From positions 62,001 to 126,000 of the forward strand of contig NZ_JAFBGA010000004.1 in assembly GCF_016909575.1 (NCBI RefSeq): 64,000 nt of DNA. The letters are read 5' to 3'. Positions 42,845 to 52,009 of this stretch are shown piece by piece; position 1 is the stretch's first letter; the number at the start of each line of letters is the position of its first letter. The notes under the pieces are model-generated. The model made no database searches, was not told the origin of the DNA, and saw only the letters and a program-made list of their open reading frames with translations. The DNA comes from Streptomyces sp. HB132. GTDB taxonomy: Bacteria > Actinomycetota > Actinomycetes > Streptomycetales > Streptomycetaceae. A program made the position numbers and the translations under genes.

Positions 42845-42910
42845 CCGTCATATGAAGGCGATGACACACCGCACTGCCACCGGCGCCGTATCGCCGGGAG
42901 TGTGGAGCCC

Positions 42911-43837
42911 ATGAACACAGTCATCGAAACCGTCGGACTGAAACGGAGCTACCAGGGCTTCGACGCCGTACGCGGCATCGACTTCACCGTCGCCCGCGGG
43001 GAGCTCTTCGCCCTGCTGGGCACCAACGGCGCCGGCAAGACCTCCACCCTGGAACTCCTGGAAGGCCAGGCCACCCCCACCGGAGGGACCGTCCGGGTGC
43101 TCGGCCACGACCCGTTCCGCGACCGGGCGTCCGTACGGCACCGGATGGGGGTGATGCTCCAGGAGGGCGGCCTCCCGCCGGAGTTGACGGTGCTCGAGAC
43201 CGTGAGGATGTGGGCGGGCTGCACGACCGGCGCCCGCCCCCTGGACGAGGCCCTCGCACTGACCAACCTGTCCGACCGGGGCGCCGTCAGGGTCAAGCAG
43301 CTCTCGGGCGGCGAACGCCGGCGCCTCGATCTGGCGCTGGCCCTGCTGGGGCGGCCGGAGGTGCTGTTCCTCGACGAGCCGACGACCGGCCTGGACGCGC
43401 AGTCCCGCCAGGACACCTGGGAGCTGATCCGGGAGCTGAAGCAGCAGGGCACGACCGTGCTGCTGACCACGCACTACCTGGAGGAGGCCGAACAGCTCGC
43501 CGACCGGCTGGCGATCATGCACCAGGGGTTGATCGCCACCACCGGGCGCGTGGCCGACGTGGTGGCCGAACGGCCCGCCCGGATCAGCTTCCGGCTGCCC
43601 CAGGACCGCCTTCTCGGTGAGCTCCCCCCGCTCCCGGCCATGGGAGTGACCCGCCACGAGACCGTGGGCGGGACGGTCCGCCTGGAGACCGGGGACCTCC
43701 AGCGCACGGCCACCGAACTGCTCACCTGGGCCCACCACACCGGCGTCACGCTGCACGGCCTCGACGCCCGGTCCGCATCACTGGAAGAGGCCTTCATGGA
43801 GATCGCCAAGGGCCTGGACCACGAGGAGACACGATGA
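42911..43837 (+). CDS. ABC exporter ATP-binding protein
   Basis: 308 residues. Walker A GTNGAGKTS (37-45), signature LSGGERRRLDLA, Walker B VLFLDEPTTGLD, switch H in LLTTHYLEEAEQLADRLAIMHQG. The 75-residue C-terminal part resembles DrrA-type drug exporter ATPases. ATG 42911, with GGGAG 10 nt upstream. It overlaps the permease gene by 4 nt (ATGA), first gene of a four-gene operon. Confidence 0.9.
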   Translation: MNTVIETVGLKRSYQGFDAVRGIDFTVARGELFALLGTNGAGKTSTLELLEGQATPTGGTVRVLGHDPFRDRASVRHRMGVMLQEGGLPPELTVLETVRMWAGCTTGARPLDEALALTNLSDRGAVRVKQLSGGERRRLDLALALLGRPEVLFLDEPTTGLDAQSRQDTWELIRELKQQGTTVLLTTHYLEEAEQLADRLAIMHQGLIATTGRVADVVAERPARISFRLPQDRLLGELPPLPAMGVTRHETVGGTVRLETGDLQRTATELLTWAHHTGVTLHGLDARSASLEEAFMEIAKGLDHEETR

Positions 43838-44646
43838 CGACGACCGCGCCCTCCCGCCCCGTGGACACGGCCCCGCCCGTGCGACGCGGTTCCGCGTCCC
43901 GCATGGCCGCGCTCGGCCGCGCCGAACTGACCCTGCTCCTGCGCAGCCGGGCGGCGCTGATCACCGCGCTCCTCGTACCGGCCATCACGACCTTCTCGAT
44001 GCGAGGCGTGGTCAACGGCCTGGACCTGGACGGCACCGGCCTGTCGATGGCCACCGTCCTCCTGCCCGGATCGCTCGGCCTGGCGCTGATCTTCTCCGTG
44101 TACACGAACCTCGTCGGTGTCTACGTCACCCGCCGCGAGAGCCTCGTGCTCAAGCGGCTTCGCACGGGCGAGGTGCGCGACTGGGAGATCTTCACCGGCG
44201 GAGCACTCCCCGCCCTGCTGCTGGCGTACGTACAGTGCGCGCTGCTGGTCATCGGCCTGACGGTCGTCCTGGACGCACCCGCACCGGCCGCCCCGCACCT
44301 GGTGGTCCTCGGACTGCTCATCGGCGGCGCGATGCTCGTGGCGGCGGGCGCGCTGACCGCCGCGGTCACCCGGACGGCGGAGAGCGCGCAGCTGACGTTC
44401 CTGCCGTTCTGGCTGCTGAGCATGGTCGGCTCCGGAATGTTCGTACCGCGCGAGGTGCTGCCCGGCGTGGTGGGCGACATCAGCGCCTGGCTGCCCTTCT
44501 CCCCGGTGACGGACCTCCTGCGGGGCGGCTGGACGGGCGACCTCGGCGCCGCGGACCAGGGCCGCGCGCTGCTCCTCGCCCTGGCCTGGACGGGCCTGGC
44601 GGCCCTCGGCGTGCGGCGGTGGTTCCGCTGGGGACCGCGCGGCTGA
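43834..44646 (+). CDS. ABC-2 type exporter permease
   Basis: 270 residues with six membrane segments. The N-terminal part reads ALGRAELTLLLRSRAALITALLVPAI; the typical closing segment MFVPREVLPGVVGDISAWLPFSPVTDLLRGGW is present. Coupled by ATGA to the ATPase, it makes a homodimeric drug- or peptide-type exporter. Followed after 92 nt by a two-component pair. Confidence 0.9.
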   Translation: MTTTAPSRPVDTAPPVRRGSASRMAALGRAELTLLLRSRAALITALLVPAITTFSMRGVVNGLDLDGTGLSMATVLLPGSLGLALIFSVYTNLVGVYVTRRESLVLKRLRTGEVRDWEIFTGGALPALLLAYVQCALLVIGLTVVLDAPAPAAPHLVVLGLLIGGAMLVAAGALTAAVTRTAESAQLTFLPFWLLSMVGSGMFVPREVLPGVVGDISAWLPFSPVTDLLRGGWTGDLGAADQGRALLLALAWTGLAALGVRRWFRWGPRG

Positions 44647-44738
44647 CTCCGGCGGAACCGCCGGGGCCGGTGCGGACGACCCCGCGCCCGGTGCGACCCA
44701 CCTGGTGCGACGGCCACCGGACGGGGAAGTCGGAGATC

Positions 44739-45956
44739 ATGAGCGTGAGCATGGAGGACTGGGTGGAACGGCTCGGCGGCCGGGACGGCCCCGAGCGGTA
44801 CCGACGGTACGCGGTGGGCAGCGTCGGATTTCTCGCCCTCACCGAGGTGGGTCTCTGGACGATCTGGATGTTCCGGTCGGACGGCGACGCCCCCGTACTG
44901 GCGACCGTGTCCGTGCTGGGCGCCGTGCACGCCGTCGTCCAGTTCCTGCTGTGGCGCTCCGCCCTGCGCCACTACCTGACCGCCGGCCCGCGGCCGACCC
45001 TGCTCGTGGCGGTGTACACGGCCCTGACCCTGGTCATGGCCGCAGCGGGATGCGTACTGCTGTCGTCCGGACGTATCGACGCCGGCGACCTGACGTCCTA
45101 CATGGTGTGGCTGCTGATGTTCTGGGCCGGACCTCCCGCCCTCGCCCTGTCGCCCCGTCGGGGAGCTGCCCTGGTGGCGGTCGTCGCGGTCGCCGCACTC
45201 GTGGGGGCCGGCGTGGCGGGGCTGCCCGGACCGTCCCTGGCACTCGCCGTCAGTGCCAGCGCGTTCATGGTGCCGTTCATGGCCGCCGCGTCCCGGGCCT
45301 CCGGCTGGAGCGTCCGGCTGATCGAGCAACTGGCCGCCGCACGTGAGACCCAGTCCCGCCTGGCCGTGGCCGAGGAACGCCTGCGCTTCGGCCGTGACCT
45401 GCACGACGTGCTGGGCCGCAACCTCGCGGTGGTGGCGCTCACGAGCGAACTCGCGGCGCAGCTGGCGCGGCGCGGCCGTCCTGAGGCGGTCGAGCACATG
45501 GAGGAGGTGCAGCGCATCGCGCAGGAGTCGCAGCGGGAGATCCGGTCGGTGGTCCGCGGATACCGCACCGCGGACCTGCACACCGAACTGGCCGGAGCGC
45601 GCTCGGTGCTGGAGGCAGCGGGCATCGACTGCCGCATCGAGTACGGCCCCGCGGACCGCCTGCCCCCCGACGTGCAGTCCGCCCTCGGCTGGGTGGTGCG
45701 CGAGGGCACGACGAACGTCCTGCGCCACGCACAGGCCGCGACCCGCTGCACGATGGCACTGCGCCCCGCGGGCCCGACCACGGCGCTGCTGGTGATGGAG
45801 AACGACGGCGCGCCCGACACCCCGTCCGGTGGCGGCACGGGCCTGGCGGGGCTGCGGGAACGCCTGACCGGCCCGGGTGGCACGCTGACCACCGAACAGC
45901 AACCCGGCGGCATCTTCCGCCTCACCGCACGCATCCCCTGGGAAGAAGACGCATGA
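44739..45956 (+). CDS. DesK-like sensor histidine kinase
   Basis: 405 residues from ATG 44739. Five or six membrane segments (about 25-185) with no large loop, then a HisKA_3 helix with H222 in RDLHDVLGRN, and an HATPase domain (REGTTNVLRHA, ... GTGLAGLRERL). The DesK group senses membrane state or the activity of the partner exporter. Overlaps the regulator gene by 4 nt. Confidence 0.92.
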   Translation: MSVSMEDWVERLGGRDGPERYRRYAVGSVGFLALTEVGLWTIWMFRSDGDAPVLATVSVLGAVHAVVQFLLWRSALRHYLTAGPRPTLLVAVYTALTLVMAAAGCVLLSSGRIDAGDLTSYMVWLLMFWAGPPALALSPRRGAALVAVVAVAALVGAGVAGLPGPSLALAVSASAFMVPFMAAASRASGWSVRLIEQLAAARETQSRLAVAEERLRFGRDLHDVLGRNLAVVALTSELAAQLARRGRPEAVEHMEEVQRIAQESQREIRSVVRGYRTADLHTELAGARSVLEAAGIDCRIEYGPADRLPPDVQSALGWVVREGTTNVLRHAQAATRCTMALRPAGPTTALLVMENDGAPDTPSGGGTGLAGLRERLTGPGGTLTTEQQPGGIFRLTARIPWEEDA

Positions 45957-46558
45957 TCACGGTCCTGCTCGCGGACGACGAGCACCTCATCCGGGGCGCG
46001 CTCGCCTCGCTCCTCACCCTGGAGGACGACATCACCGTCGTCGCGCAGGCCGGAACCGGAGACGAGGCACTGGCCATGGCCGTCGCGCACCGCCCCGACG
46101 TCGCCGTGCTCGACCTCCAGATGCCGGGCCTCGACGGCATCGGGGTCGCCACGCGACTGCGCGAATCCGTGCCCGGCTGCGCCTCCATGATCGTCACCAG
46201 CCACGCCAGGGCAGGGGCCCTGAAACGAGCCCTGAGCGTCGGCGTGCGCGGATTCGTACCCAAGACGGTGTCCGCGCACCAGCTGGCCCAGATCATCCGC
46301 ACCGTCCACACGGGTGGCCGCTACGTCGACCAGGAACTCGCGGCCGACGCCATCGCCGCAGGCGAATCACCCCTGACGCCCCGCGAGGCGGAACTCCTGT
46401 CGTACGCCGAGGACGGCGCCCCGGTCGCGGACATCGCAGCCCGCGCCTCACTGTCCAGCGGGACGGTCCGCAACTACCTCTCGTCCGCCGCGATGAAGCT
46501 CGGCGCGGAGAACCGGCACGTGGCCGCGCGTATGGCCCGGGAGCGGGGGTGGCTCTAG
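45953..46558 (+). CDS. DesR-like LuxR-family response regulator
   Basis: 201 residues: receiver with DDE (8-10) and phospho-site D54 in AVLDLQMPG, MIVTSHARAG and FVPKTVS switch residues, and a LuxR HTH (LTPREAELLSYAEDGAPVADIAARASLSSGTVRNYL). Length and style are those of DesR. Last gene of the exporter/two-component operon; the palindrome at 42823 is a plausible binding site. Confidence 0.93.
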   Translation: MITVLLADDEHLIRGALASLLTLEDDITVVAQAGTGDEALAMAVAHRPDVAVLDLQMPGLDGIGVATRLRESVPGCASMIVTSHARAGALKRALSVGVRGFVPKTVSAHQLAQIIRTVHTGGRYVDQELAADAIAAGESPLTPREAELLSYAEDGAPVADIAARASLSSGTVRNYLSSAAMKLGAENRHVAARMARERGWL

Positions 46559-46641
46559 GCGCGGTCGGTCAGATGTCACGTGTTCCTGCCCCCTCCCGAT
46601 GCGGCCGGCAGTCGTCGGCGTTGTCATAGCCACCTGGCACC

Positions 46642-47256
46642 ATGATCGGTGTGACTGAGACAACTGGTAGCGACGAGGGCGCAGTTGCCGCTGCTCCGAC
46701 CACGCCGCAGCAGTGGCGTGGCTTTCTGGAGCGGTACGGCGAGCGGTACGCGATGAACCATCCCGACGACGACAAGCTGCTCGATCTGCTGGATGGGGAT
46801 CAGCTGGACGCGCTGGACCGGGAGGAACGGGTCGAAGTCTGGTTGGGCGAGGCGCCGGCTGGCGAAGAGGCCCTGGTGGCGTCCGAGAAGCGGCTCGGGG
46901 TGCGGTTCCCACCGAGCCTGCGGGGATTCTTCCTGGCGAGCGACGGCTGGACGAGCGTGAACGGCTGGGTGGACGGTGTTCATCCGTGCGGTCGCGTCTC
47001 GTGGATGCGGGACGGCGATGCCGGCATGCGGGTGACCGAGATCTACGACTCGATACCCGGCAACGAGGACGATGTGCAGCTGTTCCGCCGGTCCGTCGAG
47101 ATCGCCCGGGGAGAGGACTTCTGGCTGCTCGATCCGACCGACGTCGGGCCGGACGGCGAGTGGGCCGCCTACGAGTTCGCGCCGAAGTACGGCAACCCGA
47201 CGAAGTACCCCAGCTTCTCCGCGCTGTTCCACTCCGGGTACGAGGACATGGACTGA
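46642..47256 (+). CDS. SMI1/KNR4 (SUKH) family protein
   Basis: 204 residues from ATG 46642 (GTG 46651 also possible). The SUKH core is visible: EEALVASEKRLGVRFPPSLRGFFLASDGW, then FWLLDPTDVGPDGEWAAYEFAPKYG near the end. Many bacterial SUKH proteins neutralise secreted nuclease-type toxins; others have general regulatory roles. No toxin gene adjoins it, so an immunity role is only possible. Intracellular, no signal peptide. Confidence 0.82.
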   Translation: MIGVTETTGSDEGAVAAAPTTPQQWRGFLERYGERYAMNHPDDDKLLDLLDGDQLDALDREERVEVWLGEAPAGEEALVASEKRLGVRFPPSLRGFFLASDGWTSVNGWVDGVHPCGRVSWMRDGDAGMRVTEIYDSIPGNEDDVQLFRRSVEIARGEDFWLLDPTDVGPDGEWAAYEFAPKYGNPTKYPSFSALFHSGYEDMD

Positions 47257-47388
47257 GTACGGCCGTCACGTCTCCCGCCCACGTCGGAAGTGAACCTGAT
47301 CACGACCCGACGCGTGGCCTGTGACGTGCTCGAGACGCTGGTCTCCGCCGTGCGACCGCCTTCCGGAGACGGGGACGGCCGGGCCGAG

Positions 47389-48303
47389 TCACCGCATCGC
47401 CGCCTGCCTGCGGTAGTCGCCGGGTGGCACACCCAGAACCCTCTTGAAGGCGACGCTCAGGGCGCTCTCCGAGCCGTACCCGACGGAGCGCGCGATGGCG
47501 GCCAGCGTGTCCCCGCCGTCGCGCAGTTGCCGGGCCGCGAGCTCGATGCGCCAGTGGGTGAGGTACTCCAGCGGGCCCTGGCCGACCGTCGTCCTGAAGC
47601 GGGCGGCCAGAGTGGAGCGGGACACCGCGACACCGTTCGCGAGTTCGGCCACGGTCCACGCGTGTGCGGGGTCGCGGTGCAGGAAGGTCAGGGCCTCGGC
47701 GATCACGGGGTCGCCGAGACCGGCCAGCCGGCCGGACACCGCGTGCGGATCGCGCGCCAGTTGCAGGCGCAGCACATGGACGAGCATGACGACGGCGAGT
47801 TGTTCGGTCACCAGCGTGGCGGCCATGGGCCTGTCCTTCAGCTCCTGGTCGATCGTGTTCAGCGCCCATCGCACCGTCTCCGCGTGTCGGGTGTCGGCCG
47901 GGACGTGGACGACCAACGGCAGTTGGTCGAGCAGCAGTTCCTGGGCGCGGGCACCGAAGGAGAAGGCGCCGCCGATGAAGAACACGTCGTCGCCGTCCCC
48001 GAACCGCGCGACGCCGTCCTCGGCCGCGGCGAACACCGGGCCGGCGTCGACGGGGACGGCCTCCGGGTCGCTGCGGAGGGTGAAGGCGCGCGGACGTGTG
48101 AGGAGGTAGCAGTCGCCTTCCGCCAGGCCGATCGGCTCGTCGAGACCGTCGACCTCCAGCAGGCAGGAGCCGCGCCGGACCGCGTTGAACTTCACGGCCT
48201 CGGGGGCCTCGAACCGTACGGCCCAGCGTCCTCCCGCCACCATGCTCGCGGACAGACGGCCGCGCGTATCCAGCAGGGCCAGCACATCCTCGAGAGGATC
48301 CAC
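47389..48303 (-). CDS. AraC-family regulator (cupin type)
   Basis: 304 residues. N-terminal cupin ligand domain (FNAVRRGSCLLEVDGLDEPIGLAEGDCYLL, then DDVFFIGGAFSF), C-terminal AraC domain with two HTHs (WTVAELANGVAVSRSTLAARFRTTVGQGPLEYL; LAAIARSVGYGSESALSVAFKRVLGVPP). GTG 48303 has AGGTG upstream. Divergent from the SDR gene, with 83 nt between starts; the pair is a common regulator-target layout. Confidence 0.92.
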   Translation of the reverse strand: MDPLEDVLALLDTRGRLSASMVAGGRWAVRFEAPEAVKFNAVRRGSCLLEVDGLDEPIGLAEGDCYLLTRPRAFTLRSDPEAVPVDAGPVFAAAEDGVARFGDGDDVFFIGGAFSFGARAQELLLDQLPLVVHVPADTRHAETVRWALNTIDQELKDRPMAATLVTEQLAVVMLVHVLRLQLARDPHAVSGRLAGLGDPVIAEALTFLHRDPAHAWTVAELANGVAVSRSTLAARFRTTVGQGPLEYLTHWRIELAARQLRDGGDTLAAIARSVGYGSESALSVAFKRVLGVPPGDYRRQAAMR

Positions 48304-48386
48304 GACACCTCCAGTTTGGACGATCGCTAAAGAAATGAGGACTCTCGATCATAGGACATCCAATTCGCTCGTCGTAGCGTGGAGCC

Positions 48387-49388
48387 ATGACAACGAACCA
48401 CTCCCAACCCGGCAGCCCCGCACACGACGACCCCACCCTCCTGACGACCCCCTTCGGCTCGCACGCCTCGGCCGGCGAGGTGATCGACGGCGTGGACCTC
48501 ACCGGCCGCCGTGCCGTGGTCACCGGAGGCGCCTCCGGGATCGGTGCCGAGACCGTCCGCGCGCTGGCCGCCGCAGGCGCGGAGGTCACCGTCGCCACCC
48601 GCCGCCCGGAGTCCGCCGAACCACTGGTCAGGGAGTTCGCCGCGACCGGCGGCGCGGGCCTGGTGCGCACGGAGGCCCTTGACCTGTCCGACCTGACCTC
48701 GGTCGCCGCTTTCACGCGGGCGTGGCGTGGGCCGCTCGACATCCTCGTCGCGAACGCCGGGATCATGGCCCTTCCCACACGCACCCTCACCGCGGGCGGC
48801 TGGGAGGCGCAACTCGCCACCAACTACCTCGGCCACTTCGCACTGGCCACCGGCCTCCACCCGGCCCTGCGCGATGCCGGATCCGCCCGGATCGTGGTCG
48901 TCAGCTCCGGCGCCCACCAGGAGGTGCCCTTCGACTTCGAGGACCCCCACTTCGAGCGCAGGCCCTACGACCCCTGGGTGGCCTACGGCCAGTCCAAGAC
49001 CGCCGACGTCCTGTTCGCGGCCGGCGTCCGCCGCTGGGCGGCCGACGGCATCACGGCCAACGCGCTGAACCCCGGCTACATCCTCACGCGCCTCCAGCGG
49101 CACCTCGACGACGACACCATGCGCGCGTTCGGCGTGATGGACGACGCGGGCAACCTGGAGCCGCTGCCGTACTACAAGACTCCCGAGCAGGGCGCCGCGA
49201 CCTCGGTCCTCCTTGCGGCCTCACCTCTGCTGAAGGGCGTCACCGGCCGCTACTTCGAGGACAACCAGGAGGCGCGGACCGTCCGGGGCGACGACGACCG
49301 GCCCGGCGGCGTCGGCGCCCACGCACTCGACCCGGAGGCGGCGAACCGGCTCTGGGAGTACGGCACCGAGGCCCTCGGCGGAGCCTGA
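48387..49388 (+). CDS. Short-chain dehydrogenase/reductase
   Basis: 333 residues. Rossmann motif VTGGASGIG (about 47-55), NAG at LVANAGIM, catalytic S in VVVSSGAH and YxxxK in YGQSK. The C-terminal extension and the HFERRPYDPWVAYGQSK stretch resemble the retinol-dehydrogenase-like group. Substrate unknown. A TAGCGT box lies 6 nt before the GGAGCC that precedes ATG 48387, so the transcript may be nearly leaderless. Likely controlled by the divergent AraC regulator. Confidence 0.9.
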   Translation: MTTNHSQPGSPAHDDPTLLTTPFGSHASAGEVIDGVDLTGRRAVVTGGASGIGAETVRALAAAGAEVTVATRRPESAEPLVREFAATGGAGLVRTEALDLSDLTSVAAFTRAWRGPLDILVANAGIMALPTRTLTAGGWEAQLATNYLGHFALATGLHPALRDAGSARIVVVSSGAHQEVPFDFEDPHFERRPYDPWVAYGQSKTADVLFAAGVRRWAADGITANALNPGYILTRLQRHLDDDTMRAFGVMDDAGNLEPLPYYKTPEQGAATSVLLAASPLLKGVTGRYFEDNQEARTVRGDDDRPGGVGAHALDPEAANRLWEYGTEALGGA

Positions 49389-49500
49389 CCCGCTCTCCCC
49401 GCAGTCACGCAGGCCCTGTGGCCACGCGGCCCGACCCCTCAGGTAGGGCCGCCCGGCCGGCCTCCCGGCCCGCGACGGCTGCGCTTCCCCGGCCGCCTGT

Positions 49501-50742
49501 TCACCGGTCTGTCTCAGGAAGGCCCGCCCGAGGCGTGTCCCTGGGCACGAACCCCGGATGCGCGCCGGGGGCGGCCGGCTTCCGCCCCTCGCGCCTGTCC
49601 AGTGCCGCGAGTGTCAGGGTCACGGTGACCGACGCGGCCGCCATCAGCGTCATCGCGTGTGCCGGGGACGTCAGTTGGGCCAGCGTGCCAGCGAGGACGG
49701 TGCCGAGGCCCTGCATGGCGGTCATGCCGGTGGCGTGGAGGCCCAGGGCCTGGCCCGTGAGGTCGTCGGGTGTGAGGGCCAGCAGGCGCTCCTGCAGCAC
49801 CAGACTGGCGGCGAAGCCGACGGACGCGGCTGTGACGGCAACGGCCGACAGGGCCACTCCCGGCTGCAGGACGAAGAACAGATACGGCACCGCCAACAGC
49901 AGGCGCAGCGGGGTGGCGAGGCGGGGACGTACCGCGGGCGGCACCAGCCGGCCCACCGCCATGTCGCCCACGAACATGCCCAGCGCCCCGCACGCGTAGA
50001 GCATGCCGGCGGCATCGGGCGCGTACGAGACGTAGAGCGAATCACTGCCGACGATCAGGCCGTTGGGCACACACAGGCCCAGATACGCCAGACGGCGAGG
50101 GCGTGAGGACCACAGCAGGGCGTTGCTGCGCCAGGTCGCCGAGACCGACGGGCGGCCGGAGGAGCGCGCCGGGCGGGCCGTGAGACCCACGCGGGTGACG
50201 AGGGCCGCCACCAGGTACAGCGCCGCCGCGAGGAGCAGACAGGTCCCCGGGGTCAGGAGCGTCAGCAGGACGCCGCCCGTCGCGAAACCGGCCATCTGTG
50301 TCAGGCCCCAGAGCATGTTGTACACCGAACGCCCGAGGACGTAGCCGTCCTTGGTCAGGATCTCGTTCAACAGCCCTCCGCGCACTCCGCCACCCAGCGA
50401 CGCGACGAGACCCTGCAGGAGGACGACGCCGAAGACCGCCCGGACCGGCAGACCGGGCAGAGCCAGCACGGCCGTGCAGGCAGCGAAGGCGAGGGCCAGG
50501 CAGGTCAGGACGGCGCGCGGGGGAAGGCGGTCGGCACTCGAGAGCAGGAACGCGCCCCCCAGCAACTGCGCCAGTTGCGGTCCGACCATGCTCACCGCGG
50601 ACAGGAACGGCGAACCGGTGGACCGGAACACCAGCGTGCCGAGGGCCAGGCCGCCGATCGTCTGGGCCGCGGCGAAAGCGGCGAAGGAGAGCAGGAACGG
50701 GGTGAACTCCGGAGTGCGGAACAGGGAGCGATAGCTGTGCAT
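49501..50742 (-). CDS. MFS exporter
   Basis: 413 residues from ATG 50742 (MHSYRSLFRTPEFTPFLLSFAAFAAAQTIGG). About 12 membrane segments in two sets, with a basic middle loop (TARPARSSGRPSVSATWRS). It resembles the actinobacterial drug-exporter group that lacks strong MFS motifs. No ribosome site is seen; CAGACT 7 nt upstream of the ATG points to a leaderless message. Shares its control region with the divergent ArsR-type gene. Confidence 0.88.
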   Translation of the reverse strand: MHSYRSLFRTPEFTPFLLSFAAFAAAQTIGGLALGTLVFRSTGSPFLSAVSMVGPQLAQLLGGAFLLSSADRLPPRAVLTCLALAFAACTAVLALPGLPVRAVFGVVLLQGLVASLGGGVRGGLLNEILTKDGYVLGRSVYNMLWGLTQMAGFATGGVLLTLLTPGTCLLLAAALYLVAALVTRVGLTARPARSSGRPSVSATWRSNALLWSSRPRRLAYLGLCVPNGLIVGSDSLYVSYAPDAAGMLYACGALGMFVGDMAVGRLVPPAVRPRLATPLRLLLAVPYLFFVLQPGVALSAVAVTAASVGFAASLVLQERLLALTPDDLTGQALGLHATGMTAMQGLGTVLAGTLAQLTSPAHAMTLMAAASVTVTLTLAALDRREGRKPAAPGAHPGFVPRDTPRAGLPETDR

Positions 50743-50772
50743 GCGCAGGAGTCTGGGAGCAGACCGGGGGCC

Positions 50773-50812
50773 GTGCGTATTGTTTCGCCGACACGCGAAA
50801 GGTCGTACGCAT
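50773..50812. promoter_or_regulatory. Nested dyad between MFS exporter and ArsR-type regulator
   Basis: Inner inverted repeat TTTCG (50783-50787) with CGAAA (50796-50800) inside an outer one, GTGCGTA (50773-50779) with TACGCAT (50806-50812). It touches the regulator's ATG at 50811, so binding by its product could block both its own expression and that of the exporter. Confidence 0.55.
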
Positions 50813-51806
50813 GGGCTTGTGGCAGATCGACACCGACACGCTCGCGCGCAGCCGGTTCGTGCTCTCGCCCTTCGCCGAGACCTTCGCGAGCCTGAAGCTG
50901 CTGTACGCGGGGACCGGCGGCCACCCGGGCGAGGAGGCCTGGCTACGCGCGCACCTGCCCGGATACCGTGCGCGACTCGCGGCCGACCCGGTGATCGCGC
51001 CGCTGGTGCACGCGGCGATCGGCACCTCCTGGATCGCCGACTTCTTCTGCCCCACCTCATGCGTCGGGGAGAGCTTCGAGGAGACCGCGGCCCGGGTACG
51101 GGCGGCCGGAGCCGAAGAGGCCAGGACCAACCTCCGGGTATCCCTGCGAGGCCCGCTCCCAGCCGTTCTGGAGCGGGAGGACCTGCCAGAGAGGGCGACC
51201 GCGCTCCTGACCTACGTCTGGGAGGAGACCGTACGGCCGTACTGGGATCGCCGCCGGCGCATCCTGGAGGCCGACATGGTCGCGCGGACCGCACAGGTGA
51301 ACCAGGGCGGCTGGGCGGCGGTGCTGGACTCCCTGAAGCCGGGGACGCGGTGGCTGGGGGAGAGCCGGTTCCAGGTGAACCCGCTCGCCTACCCGCCGCG
51401 GGAGATCGCCTCCGGCGCCGAACTGCTGTTCATGCCGGTGACGCCACGGACCAGCTGGGTGTCATGGGAGGGACGGGAGCGGTACGCCGTCGTCTACCCG
51501 TGCCTGGGCGTGCTCGCCGAAGGCCACCACAGGCGGCCCGCCCCGGCCGGGCTCGGGGCACTCATCGGGACCGCCCGCGCCGGCCTGCTGGCGCTCCTCG
51601 GCACGCCGATGAGCACGACCCAACTGGTCGCTGTGACCGGGCAGGGACTGGGATCGGTGGGCCGTCACCTGTCGGTGCTGCTGGGCGCGGGACTCGTGGA
51701 GCGTCGGCGAGCGGGGCGGTCGGTGCTGTACGTCAGGACGGGGGCGGGGGAGGTGCTGATGGAGGCGTCGGGGGGTGGGGCTTCCGTCCCAGGACCCGGC
51801 TGTTAG
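50811..51806 (+). CDS. ArsR-type transcriptional regulator with large N-terminal domain
   Basis: 331 residues. The ArsR winged helix is at the C-terminus (about 245-315: TARAGLLALLGTPMSTTQLVAVTGQGLGSVGRHLSVLLGAGLVERRRAGRSVLYVRT); the first 240 residues are an actinobacterial domain (FVLSPFAETFASLKLL onward, as in DUF5937 proteins) that probably senses a ligand. No metal-binding cysteine pair of classic ArsR is seen. Divergent from the MFS exporter, its likely target. Confidence 0.88.
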   Translation: MGLWQIDTDTLARSRFVLSPFAETFASLKLLYAGTGGHPGEEAWLRAHLPGYRARLAADPVIAPLVHAAIGTSWIADFFCPTSCVGESFEETAARVRAAGAEEARTNLRVSLRGPLPAVLEREDLPERATALLTYVWEETVRPYWDRRRRILEADMVARTAQVNQGGWAAVLDSLKPGTRWLGESRFQVNPLAYPPREIASGAELLFMPVTPRTSWVSWEGRERYAVVYPCLGVLAEGHHRRPAPAGLGALIGTARAGLLALLGTPMSTTQLVAVTGQGLGSVGRHLSVLLGAGLVERRRAGRSVLYVRTGAGEVLMEASGGGASVPGPGC

Positions 51807-52009
51807 CCGGCGTGGAGGGGGGCGCCGGCGAGGAAACCCCTCCAGGACTTGTGTCCGAACCGCAGCACCGGGCCGTGGGGATTCTTCGAGTCGCGGACTG
51901 CCGTGACATCCGGCAGATGAGCCGCCTCGACACATTCGGTCGTGTTCGCACCACTGTAGGAGGACTTGAACCAGGTGGCAGGGGCCGGTGAACTCGGAAT
52001 CTCAGCCAT
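51803..52009 (-). CDS. DUF397 domain protein (WhiJ-system partner)
   Basis: 68 residues: MAEIPSSPAPATWFKSSYSGANTTECVEAA, then VAVRDSKNPHGPVLRF-like strands, the DUF397 signature W-KSSYS....CVE...V-VRDSK. ATG 52009 overlaps the stop of the XRE gene by one base (TGATG). In Streptomyces such small proteins work with the adjacent XRE/DUF5753 regulator, probably as antagonists, in developmental control. Confidence 0.9.
   Translation of the reverse strand: MAEIPSSPAPATWFKSSYSGANTTECVEAAHLPDVTAVRDSKNPHGPVLRFGHKSWRGFLAGAPLHAG

Noticed and set aside
46642..47256. Toxin-immunity pair involving the SUKH protein
   Set aside because: No secreted toxin or toxin-domain gene adjoins it; neighbours are a response regulator and an AraC regulator.
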